Assembly: GCF_034140825.1 (NCBI RefSeq)
Contig: NC_089041.1
Location: 26,177,501 to 26,241,500 of the forward strand
DNA from: Oryza sativa Japonica Group
Lineage: Eukaryota; Streptophyta; Magnoliopsida; Poales; Poaceae
Length of the DNA stretch: 64,000 nt
Direction of reading: 5' to 3'
Shown: positions 38,743 through 47,971 of the stretch, one piece after another
Layout of the letters: the number at the start of each line of letters is the position of its first letter
How positions within the stretch are numbered: the first letter of the stretch is position 1
Program-made: the position numbers and the translations under genes
The notes under the pieces: model-generated
What the model saw: the letters and a program-made list of their open reading frames with translations, nothing else
The model's database searches: none
What the model was told of the DNA's origin: nothing

Positions 38743-39302
38743 GTACAACCACCGCTTCTCTGCTTTTCTTCCCCATCCGTTGTTGTTGAGGCATTTCTTG
38801 GGTGCGAGATGTTGATCGCGGCGGTGTTCTTGGTTCAATGATTGCCCAAATTCTTGGTTCTTGGGAGTTTTGGACCGTGAAATTTGAGTTCTCCCGATTT
38901 ATTCATGTTCGATTCTCTGTTCTGGTTCTGAATCGGTCTCTGCGCTTTGTTCATGTCCAGATTCTTCGCCGGGACTTCATGTCAAAATTCTCCGTATTTT
39001 TGGTTCTGATTTCTGAATTGGCTTCTGCGGATGAATGTTCATGCTTCTCCCGCTTTGTTCATGTCCTAATTCTTTCTGTTCCGGTTCTGAATTAGTCTCT
39101 GCAGGTGAATGTTCATGTTTTCTCCCGCTTTGTTCATGGTCAAATTCTTTGAATTGGTTGCTGCAGGTGCCTGTTCATGTTTCTCCCTTTCCCGTATTGT
39201 TCGTTTCTTTGATTCTCTGAATCGGTTGCTGCTGCAGGGTGAATCTTCATGTTTCTCTTGCTTCATTCCACTTCTGATGCTCTGAATCTGTTGTTCTTGT
39301 AG
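38743..39302 (+). other. Intron of the unknown gene with diverged internal repeats
   Basis: The intron contains a loose tandem array: GTTCATG with TCTCCCGCTTTGTTCATG or similar occurs several times between 38900 and 39260, each near a TGAATYGGTYTCTGC or TGAATTGG motif. Spacing is about 60-70 bases. It ends TTCTTGTAG before exon 2. Confidence 0.5.
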
Positions 39303-39576
39303 GTTGATGACGAGATTCTGCATAATTCGGTAAACCTTGTGAAGGATGCAGCCGACCAGCAGAGCCAGCGGTGCTCCACCGCCGAGGCATTCCGTCGAAT
39401 GGTTCCCTGGCGATATCTGAAAGCAGACGCCCAGGAGGACATCAACTTGAGGTGCCTGCTGCTGAGGATGGGGGCAAGGAGCACGGCTACGCCCGGAGAT
39501 CTGTACGGCGTCGCGAGGTCAGCGTTGGCAGCGACCGGCAGAGCGTGCGCGGTGGTGGCTTACTACTCGAGCAGGA

Positions 39577-40426
39577 GGGATTTTGGACTATTTGCCATTC
39601 TTTTGAATGGTGTATTTTCAAATGCCATCTTCTCAAATGACTTTAACTATTTGCCATCTGACCTGCTATATTGTTTCTATTTAGCCACTCTTGCTTGCCA
39701 ACTCAGCAAGCCTGTGTGACAAATGACTTCACTACCCCCGTCTTTTCGGTTCTTCCTCCGCATTCTTCTTGCGACGGTGCCGTCTTCAAGCGGACCTCGC
39801 CACTTCTTGATCCGACGGCGATGGCGAGTTGGCGACTGCCTACACGGAAGGGCGTACTGCCCGTGACCGGTGACCGCTACCTTGGCTTTTATCCGATTCG
39901 CGGGCAACCGCTCGGACGAGCAATTCTCATCAGTTATCAGGTAAATCGAACTGTCAAGCTAGCAGAGCGACAAAGTTCCCATGATGGCAGAGAGCGCTTT
40001 CGTGTTGCATATTCGGGTAGAGCCAACATGAAGCATCGAAGATAAAGAGAAGAAAACACACTAAAGAAAAAAAGACCAAGCTTTCGATCGAGCGCTGCAT
40101 TAAGTAAAGCAATCAACAGTGGCACTCATTCAACCCTCCAGATTAATTACTTGCATATATACCAAATTACCAATCGACCAAGCAAACAAGCAAAGCAATA
40201 GCTTCTTCACTTGACGAGGCCGGTGATGGCACAGTCTGCGAACTGCAGATGGGAAAGGAGATGAGGGACAGTAAGGTCATTTGTCACACAAGTTTGCTGA
40301 GTTGGCAGGGAAGAATGGTAAAATAGAAAGAATATAAAGAGTCGGATGGCAAATAATCAACATTATTGAAGAAGATGGCATTTGAGAGTGCGCCATTAAA
40401 GAAGATGGCAAATAGTTCAAAATCCC
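39577..40426. mobile_element. MULE (850 bp) inserted in the coding exon of the unknown gene
   Basis: Left end GGGATTTTGGACTATTTGCC; right end GGCAAATAGTTCAAAATCCC. The inverted arms run about 150 bp and share AACTCAGCAA and TGTGTGACAAATGAC. It is flanked by CGAGCAGGA (39568-39576) and CGAGCAGGG (40427-40435), a 9-bp duplication with one difference. No transposase is present. The interior may hold captured gene pieces: on the minus strand CTGCAG followed by codons for FADCAITGLVK and a stop (40242-40207) looks like a terminal exon with its 3' UTR; the source gene is not recognised. Confidence 0.85.
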
Positions 40427-40711
40427 CGAGCAGGGAGGCCATGGTGGTGTTCGACGAGTCCAGGGACATGGAGCGATGCGGCAGCAGGTCCGCCGAGCTG
40501 GTCGCCTTCCACCTCGGCCTCTACGATTCGGGGCTCTTCCCCTTGGTCGCGGACGGCGCCGGCGGCCATGGCGTGGTGACGCGGGACCTCCTCCCGCTGT
40601 TCTGCCTCTCGCCGGACTTCCTTGGCCGCGTCGCCCTTCTCAGGGGACCCGGCATCGCCGAGCTCGACGCCGGCGAGGTGTGCAGTCGCGTGGAGGAGCT
40701 CACACTTTTCA

Positions 40712-40892
40712 AACTGCTAAACGGTGTGTTTTTTGCAAAAGGTTTATATACGAAAGTTGCTTAAAAAAATCAAATTAATCTATTTTTGAAAAAAAATAGC
40801 TAATACTTAATTAATCACGTGCTAATGAATTGCTCCGTTTTCCGTGAGTACTGTTCCCGGTTGGGAACAACCAACTGCGAACACATCCTTAG
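40712..40892. mobile_element. MITE at the 3' end of the unknown gene
   Basis: CTGCTAAACGGTGTGTTTTTTGC then ACGAAAGTTGCTTAAAAAAATC, TTAATTAATCACGTGCTAATG and a GTTCCCGGTTGGGAAC palindrome form a block also represented in part at 4757-4856. It supplies the last codons of the preceding frame. Ends are approximate. Confidence 0.45.
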
Positions 40893-42400
40893 AGAAGATT
40901 GGTGTGTGTACAACTGTAGGTTTCTTTCAGCCTTTTGGTTCTGTTCATTCATTCATTCAGTTGGGTTCCTGGTCCTGGTATGATCATATCTGTCTCTGAA
41001 CAGCCCTTTTGATGATCGATTGAGTGTGCTCTGTAGTTGCAAAGTTTTATGTTTTGTACTAGCTTTTTGCTGCTGCTACTGTAACCATATTGTCCCTTGC
41101 AGTGCAACTTGCTGAAAGAAAAAAAAAGGAAAGAAATGAAACTTTCAGACTCAATTGCTGCAAAATCTTTGCTTCTGCAATGACATTCTGAAAATTCAGT
41201 GTTTAAACAGTAGTACAGTTCTATGTTCATGCTTGATAGTACAGAACTACAGATTGTGTGTGTAGGCTTGTTTGTGTATGTTTGTGTGTAGTGTAGTATA
41301 ATTCCACTTGATGTTCATGCCTGGTGGTTACATATTGCAGTGTCTGTGGTGTGTAGGCTTCAAAATTATGAAAATGATACTCATCACCAGAAGTAGTTTT
41401 AGACTGTCAGTAAAGATGTGTGGTACAGTTTTTGGATGCGTTTAAATGTTGGTATGATCCTTTTGGGAGCACTTCCTGTTGTGTACTTGTGTCTTCACAA
41501 ATATTGAGTGCCGTCACAGATTCTGAAATCTCTATCTTGAGTGCCAGTGGTTTGGTATTGAAGATGTGCAATCCAGATTCTGAATCCTTACCGTTTATCT
41601 CAGTAAGGAGTAGTCGCAAGCTTTGAAATACTCAAATACAAGCAGCAGATTCTAATCGCTAGTTATAATGAAATCAAGTAGGAGGCCAAAACGTGATGGC
41701 ACAGGCTACACCTACTGGAGGACGGATACCGGCGAGTACTTCCGGGTGACGGAGGCCCCGTCATCTCCTCCATACAGCATCAGCCACGGTCAAAATTTGA
41801 ATTTTAAAATCTGATTTTGAAGTTGATTTTTAAAATTTTAACTTTATTTTTTACATTGATATTTAAGTTGCTAAGAACTCATATATAAAAGTCTTACTTA
41901 TAAATTATTATTATTTTACTAATACACTGAATGACGTATTATCTATATTTGGCCAAACGACGATGGGGGCGACCAAGATCCGCGCAAGAAGAGAAATGAC
42001 GATGGGATGATCCAACATATGATGTCTCAACTTGATCATTTTTTTTCCTTAGATCAAACAGGTCACATGTTTTAATTTCTTGGACAAAATAAGTTCGTTT
42101 TACGTGTTTTGTGCTGTGCTGTTTTGTGGTTGTTGCTTAATGTTTATTACTGTCCCTTGCAGCAATGCTGCTTTCTTGATAAAACAGTTGAACTCATCAA
42201 CTCAAAACTGTAGCTAAGTTTGCTGCTCTGCAATTGACATTCTGGAAATCAAGTGTTTGGGAACCAAATGATGGGCTTGGTTGGGAAAGGCCTGATATTT
42301 CGGCCCAGTTAACCACGGCCGCCGCCGCTGCAGCTGTGTCTGGATGAAACGAATGGGCCTAAATCAAACCCAGAAAGTCGATCGGCCTCATCTTTTTCCT
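40893..42400. other. Spacer with a diverged duplicated segment and a short coding-like piece
   Basis: 41030-41215 and 42105-42265 share, in order, TTTTATGTTTTGT-like, TGTCCCTTGCAG, CTGCAATGACATTCTG / CTGCAATTGACATTCTGG and TCAGTGTTT / TCAAGTGTTT. Between them 41668-41790 reads as a 40-codon piece (GTGYTYWRTDTGEYFRV) of coding-like DNA that then runs into AT-rich repeat. This may be the decayed 3' end of a gene, possibly the unknown one to the left, partly duplicated. Confidence 0.3.
41790..41960. repeat. AT-rich MITE-like repeat
   Basis: The block with AAATTTGAATTTTAAAATCTG and TTGCTAAGAACTCATATATAAAAG matches the one at 42405-42590 (TTACTAAGAACTTATACATAAAA). GCCAAACG near its right end matches the terminal GCCAAACG of the second copy. 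Confidence 0.4.
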
Positions 42401-42404
42401 ATGT

Positions 42405-42590
42405 TTATACTTATCAACCCAAATTTAAATTTTTAACCTTAAATTTGAAGTTATTTTTGGGCTTTTTCAGATTTTGCTTTTAAATTACTAAGAACTTATA
42501 CATAAAAATTTTATTAACAAATTACTTTTCGTTTACAAATATGTTGTTTGGCTTATTCCACCGACAAGCCAAACGATAGGGCTGCATGTT
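42405..42590. repeat. AT-rich MITE-like repeat, second copy
   Basis: Partner of 41790-41960. Internal GTTTGGCTTATTCC and terminal GCCAAACGATAGGGC resemble the end motif common in rice DNA-transposon MITEs. Target duplication not resolved. Confidence 0.4.
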
Positions 42591-43435
42591 TTCTCTACTC
42601 GTCTGCTCTGACGATGCCAAAGCCTCCTTGGAGGCCCTAACACAACATCGCATTTGCGTAGCATATCCTCATAATAGCTGCTAGTATGTTATTTTTCGGT
42701 GACTCAAATCTTCTGTATTTGAAAATTCTTTGTAAACAGCATCGAGAGAGACATATACAGGCGCTATTTTTTGGCAGGTGCTTCCCTTCTTTGTAGTAAT
42801 TCGCAGGGGCGAACAAAATGGAAGCCTCGTACTTTTCTCTATTTCCTAATAAATATAAACTTTTTCTACCATTTAAAATCTAAACATAAATATAAGTACT
42901 TTTGAAAACTACTTCCCTTACCAAAGCACCACTCATTTAATTTTTTATTTACCTAATCTTATCCTCAATCACCCCACATTTGTTTGTGAACATATCATAT
43001 ACACACAAGCCTTCACGTATACACACCGTACACACTAACTAACAAATATTATTAAAAATTTTAGAAATAATTGTACATGTAATTTCAATAATATTTCATA
43101 TACATGTAAAGCCACATCTTCACATTCATTCTACATAAAGAGCGAAAAAAATAAAAAATTCTAATAAATTAATTGTCTTAAAATTGTCATAATTTTGTAT
43201 TTTTTGTTACAGTTAAAATATAATAGTATTGAAAGTAAATACACAATTTTTATTAAGTTCTTATATAGTTCAAGTTCAAAATTTGTAGCTTACAAGTTCT
43301 TATAATACCTCTATTTTTTTAATTCAAGTTCTTATATAGTTTTCTAATTCGTTTTTAGCTTACAAAACAAATCTCAAATGAGAAAATTCTATCACATTTA
43401 AACCCTTGCCCCCCTTGGTTCTCTTTCCCTCATAG
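42591..43435. other. AT-rich spacer, no gene seen
   Basis: No coding frame or clear element. A TTCAAGTTCTTATATAGTT-like segment recurs twice (near 43250 and 43322). Confidence 0.4.
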
Positions 43436-43637
43436 GGTTTGTTCAGATTGTAGCCAAAATAAACCTTACCAAGTTTTGTCAATGCCAAAATTTTAGCAAG
43501 ATTACAATATTGCCAAAATTTTGGCAGAATTTATTATATATTGATTAAATTTGGCAACAAATTAAACATAACCATTTTTTGGCAATTTTGCTAAAAAAAA
43601 TTGGTATGGTTGAAAATGGCATCAAAGTGAACATGCG
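43436..43637. mobile_element. MITE (about 200 bp)
   Basis: The left end GGGTTTGTTCAGATTGTAGCC and the right end GGCATCAAAGTGAACATGCGC are the ends of a repeat with repeated TTGCCAAAATTTTGGCA palindromes inside. I recognise the style as a rice MITE; the superfamily is uncertain. Confidence 0.5.
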
Positions 43638-45051
43638 CTTACTTCTGACTCTCGATGAGTTCCAAGCGAAGGCAAAACCTTGTTGCCGCGGCCTTTACTT
43701 CTTCTGTCACTAGACACTATATAGTGTTCTCCTTCCGTCGCTGAATCATTGTGCCGCTCTCAAGATCAAGCCCACTCCTCCTTGATCTTGAGTACCAACG
43801 ACACACGTTCCTTCCTTCTCGTCGTTAGAAGCCGCATCGCACCACTTCTCCATGCTGGTGGTTGAATCAATGGGAGCTCTTTTCTGCACGCTCTATGCAA
43901 GCCATCGTCGAGTATAGAGGTCGTCGCCATCCAAATATGTTCACATACTCACATAGTGACGCCGCCATCTAGATCTACTCGTCGTCTCCCTGGTCGGTGA
44001 TGGCAATGTCCTCCCATCATGCCCCCTAGCTACGACCATCCCACCCTCTAGATCTAGCCACATCGTCCCCTCGTCTTCCTCCCTTAGCTCCATCTATCCG
44101 GTCCCTGTTCTCTAGCCGCTACTCCTCCAAACCTTCACTCTCTACATCTGACCATAAAAGGGGTATCACATTGTGTGGCAGAACGAAGCGTTCTCCCAAC
44201 ACGAACCCTAAGACGTTGGCACCGCTTCTTCCAGTTAATATTCCACCGTTTCTCGCAGAATACATGATCATCATGATAGACCACTCTTCTTTATGCGCGC
44301 GCTCTCTCTCTCCCTCCCCTGCATGACAACATATTTTCTAATAATAGGGATTGTCTGTAGTACTATAAATACAGTAGTTGCTGCTGATATATGATACCGA
44401 ATCCACCTGTTAGCTACTGCTACTGCAGATACTGCAGAGTGAGTGAGTGACCGTGATCCTCTCGTAGTGGTGAGCCCGAAGCCACCTGCGAGTTCACCGT
44501 GTAGTTCTACTCCCATACTACATACATGTACATATACTCAGCAGTTACTACTACCATGTACACTCCTAGTACGATCTTCTCTATTCATTTTTTTGACTTC
44601 TCTTTTCATCTACTGCTGCTATATGCACTTGATCTGCAAGACTGCAACATGTCCACAGAGGCCGAGGTGAAGACTGAAGACCAGCTGGGACAACCAAGAA
44701 CCGAGGTGGGGACTGACCCCGTCTTTGCATAGGATTCTCTATGGTTAATGGTTTCGTTGGACACTTTCGGTCCTGACAGGATCTGACAGGCGTAAAGGCC
44801 CTCCAAAAAAAGATGACCACTGCTCTACTCATCAGAAAAACAGATTCACAGCAAGGGAAAAAAAGCAGATGCAGTTCGTCACCTCGCAAAAAATGCACAT
44901 CAGATCAGCACATGCGCTGCACTCTTGCATGCTGCCTGCTCATCACAGTTGCAACTGATGAGCAGCAACAGTAGAAGTAGTACATGTACAGCTCTTGCCA
45001 TTACAAAAGCCTCTTTGCGATTGCAATGACCATGCACGAATGAGTGAGGTG
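43638..45051. other. Spacer with degraded CT-rich DNA, no supported gene
   Basis: 43640-44240 is a decayed CT-rich segment without an intact frame. 44500-44740 includes a short frame starting ATGTCCACAGAGGCCGAGG (27 codons), too short and unsupported to call. Confidence 0.35.
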
Positions 45052-45383
45052 GTCTTTAGATAGAGGGATTTAACTTTAGTCCTTATATTTAGACATTAAT
45101 TTAGAGTATTAAATATATACTACTTACAAAACTAATTACATAAATGAAAACTAATTCACGAGATAAATTTTTTAAGCCTAATTAACCCATAATTAGAGAA
45201 TGTTTACTGTAGTATCATATATGCTAATTATGGATTAATTAGGCTCAATAGATTCGTCTTGCGAATTAGTCCAAGATTATAAATGGGTTTTATTAATAGT
45301 CTACGTTTAATATTTATAATTAGTGTCTAAACATTTGATGTGATAAGGACTTAAAAGTTTTAGTCGCATCTATAAAGGGTCTG
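45052..45383. mobile_element. Tourist-type MITE (about 330 bp)
   Basis: GATTTAACTTTAGTCCTTAT at the left and AAGGACTTAAAAGTTTTAGTC at the right are imperfect inverted ends. The core has the AACTAATTCACGAGATAAAT and TTAAGCCTAATTAA...GGATTAATTAGGCTCAA inverted arms and ATAGATTCGTCTTGCGAATTAG, features shared by a large PIF/Harbinger MITE group that also includes 56639-56988. Confidence 0.6.
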
Positions 45384-45867
45384 ACTTGGGTGACACCTGG
45401 CTTTTCGCAAGGATACTTGTTTTAGCTTTTCAAGATGCCTAATCTATTTGAGACTTTGAGCCTTTGATCAGCACCGGTCAACTGAAATGGAACAGTGCAC
45501 CGCTCAATCTGTCCCAAAATAATTCTTTTCAGCTATCCACACATATCATTAAAAAACAAAATACGAGAATACATCTACTTTATTAAATCTCAATATAATT
45601 ATTCCACATTTTACCTACTCATAATATATTTATTCCTTACTTTCATAAACTCCGGTGCAATGATTGCTGCAAAATGAATTTATTTTGGGATAAACGGAAG
45701 GGATAAAAAAGAACTTACTTTGGGACTGAGAAAGCAGGAATATTTGCTTCGGTTGGTTGGCCGTTGGCCCGGTTTGTTTCAGAATTCAGCTCAGTTTTAC
45801 AATGCTACCTGTTGCCAAGTTCTCTGAAGCCTGATACTGATGGTAGTGCCGAGTATAATATTAAATA
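45384..45867. other. AT-rich spacer, no gene seen
   Basis: No supported feature. Confidence 0.35.
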
Positions 45868-46102
45868 CTCCCACCGTTTCAAAATATTTGACACCGTTGA
45901 CTTTTTAGCACATGTTTGACCGTTCGTCTTATTCAAAATTTTTTGTAAAATATATAAAACTATATGTGTACATGAAAGTATATTTAATAATGAATCAAAT
46001 GATATGAAAAGAATAAATAATTACTTAAATTTTTTGAATAAGACGAATGGTTAAATGCGTACTAAAAAGTCAACGGTGTCAAATATTTTGAAACGGAGCG
46101 AG
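45868..46102. mobile_element. Stowaway-like MITE (235 bp)
   Basis: Ends CTCCCACCGTTTCAAAATAT and ATATTTTGAAACGGAGCGAG with TA at 45866-45867 and 46103-46104. Inner arms TGACACCGTTGACTTTTTAG and CTAAAAAGTCAACGGTGTCA are near-perfect inverted partners. Same type and length as 33918-34152. Confidence 0.88.
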
Positions 46103-46859
46103 TAGTTTTCATGAAGCTTGGACTTTCGAAATTAGCCGTTGGCATCACCTTTGAAAATGAGTAATATAGCTAGAGGTCACTATCACGTATAGTGGATAAA
46201 TGGCAACTTTCACTAACTAGAAGGTTGCCTAACTACAGATGCTCAGTTCAAACCATCTTAATTATTTACTGCTAGACCTTCATGGAGTATATTTATTCAA
46301 AACCTGAAGATTATATTTATTCAGAACCTAAAGACCTGAGAACCGTCTTATTCAAACCTTGCTCTGAAGACTGCTCTCTGTCTCTCTAACTCATCGGTTT
46401 TTTATTTTGTTGTTGAAAAAAAAATCGCACGCAACCTGAAAGTTACACGGCGGTGAGCTTACCAATTAAATACAGGGATAAGAACAGCATATAGTTTCAA
46501 AGTAATCCTAACTCGCGCCGAAATGGAAACGAAGGCATCTGCTAGCTACACTGAAAATTCGAAAAATGAAAACTCAAAAATTTCAATTCAGTGTGCTTAC
46601 CAATTTCACAAGATTCTTATGCTTAGATCGACCATTTCGCCCTCCAAACGTAGTGGGAGCGTAGCACCATAAACCAAGTCACAAGAGCTCACCATATATA
46701 GCCCCCGTTGCATGACACGCATGATGCAACTCATGAACACAATTCACCAGAGGTACCAAAAAAGAAAACAAGTAGTAGAAGAAGAGAGAAATATGTGTGC
46801 ACCTACCGGTATCTTAAATATGATACAATCTAATTCAAACAATATGAACGTGGCAACTA
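46103..46859. other. Spacer, no gene seen
   Basis: No coding frame or RNA gene is supported. A short direct repeat of TATATTTATTCAAAACCT / TATATTTATTCAGAACCT occurs near 46287-46330. Confidence 0.4.
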
Positions 46860-47117
46860 CTTCCTCCGTGTTAGGTTATAAGATGTTTTTACTTTCGTCA
46901 AAGTCAAACTGCTTTAATTTTGACCAAGTTTGTAAAAAAGGTAGTAATATTTTCAACCCAAGACAAATTTATTATAAAAATATATTCAATTATTGGTTTG
47001 ATGAAACTAATTCAGTATTATAAATATTACTATATTTGTCTATAAATTTAGTCAAACTTGAAACAATTTGATTTTGACTAAAGTCAAAACGTCTTATATA
47101 ACCTAAAATGGAGGAAG
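46860..47117. mobile_element. Stowaway-like MITE (258 bp)
   Basis: Ends CTTCCTCCGTGTTAGGTTAT and ATAACCTAAAATGGAGGAAG, with TA at 46858-46859 and 47118-47119. Inner arms GTCAAAGTCAAACTG and TTGACTAAAGTCAAAAC are inverted partners. Confidence 0.85.
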
Positions 47118-47279
47118 TAGGAAATATGTAATTCTAATAGATATTGAGGTAGAGTATACAAGAAATACAACTATAGCCTCCTTTTATACGGCTTGAATAT
47201 ATTAGTAGGGGTTTAGGATATCATTATTCGACCACCGGTATGAATCTTATGAGTATCTCTCAAATGACAAAAGACTATT

Positions 47280-47411
47280 GGGTTTGTTCGCTGCAGCTAA
47301 ATTGCAGCTGCTGTGCAGCAGCTGTGCTACAGTGCATGATAGAGAAAGTATATAAGGCTGGCTGTACAGCGCAGCCGTTACAGCTGCATAGCAGCATTGC
47401 CGAATAGACCC
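47280..47411. mobile_element. Small GC-rich hairpin MITE (132 bp)
   Basis: Ends GGGTTTGTTCGCTGCAGC and GCATTGCCGAATAGACCC are imperfect inverted repeats. Inside are many CAGCTGC / GCAGCTG palindromes, giving several possible hairpins. ATT stands on both sides (TATT before, ATTA after). Confidence 0.5.
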
Positions 47412-47971
47412 ATTAATAACCTTTCCAAAAAAAAATTAAAATCATTACTACATATTTTTAAGATAATCACCTACTCCATATACAAATCATTTTAGGAAGC
47501 AATCCATTGTTGCCTATCAGAAGCGTGATTTTACAAACCGTAACCTGATTTTACAAACCAGTACAACTGCCATTCTTTACCGTTCCCTTTGCCCCATCCT
47601 CAAAAACCTGCACGTGCCGGTGCCGCCATTCTGTAGGGAGTCGAGTCGTCGTCATCATCTTCTCCCAAAACAGCCATATGGCCCCCCACCAACTTTAAAA
47701 ACCCCTCCACCTCCGCTTCCGCACAAAAAATTCCCTTTACCCCCATCTCACACTCCACCCCCCCTCTCTCTCGTTTCCTCCTCTCCACCCAACCCAACCC
47801 AACTCGGTCGTCGTCGTCGTCTTCCTCTCGAATCCACGGTTCAAAAATTCCCTCCACTCGCGCCCATTTCCCCAAACCCTAGCCGGCCCCGGCTCGCCGC
47901 CGCCCGCCGCCCGCCGGCTGCCTACCTCGGCCTGCCGGGATCCGTGCGCGGAACATGCGGGATCCCGGACC
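47412..47971 (+). promoter_or_regulatory. Promoter and CT-rich 5' leader of the FLP-type MYB gene
   Basis: The last 250 bases are rich in CCTC and CCCAACC runs, typical of a plant 5' leader, and contain AAACCCTAG at 47874-47882 (telo-box type motif, often found in genes of dividing cells). No clear TATA box. The region before 47580 is spacer. Confidence 0.4.

Larger units (their letters stand above)
38443..40764 (+). pseudogene. Unknown plant gene split by a MULE and ending in a MITE
   Basis: Exon 1 is 38443-38742 (100 codons from ATG, MDSAILRHLIEALLE); a 560-base intron (GT-AG) leads to exon 2 at 39303. The frame runs to ...VVAYYSSR at 39576, where an 850-bp MULE is inserted. After it the same frame resumes at 40436 with EAMVVFDESRDMERCG. 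Counting the 9-bp target duplication once, the two sides are in frame. The tail runs past VEELTLFKLLN into MITE sequence and stops at 40764. I do not recognise the family. The protein is Leu/Ala/Arg-rich, soluble-looking, without signal peptide or membrane segment. With the MULE present, translation would read into the transposon, so the copy is probably non-functional unless the element is spliced out. Confidence 0.6.

Noticed and set aside
44650-44733. 27-codon frame beginning MSTEAEVKTEDQ
   Set aside because: Too short, no homologue known to me, and no supporting promoter or splice signal beyond chance.
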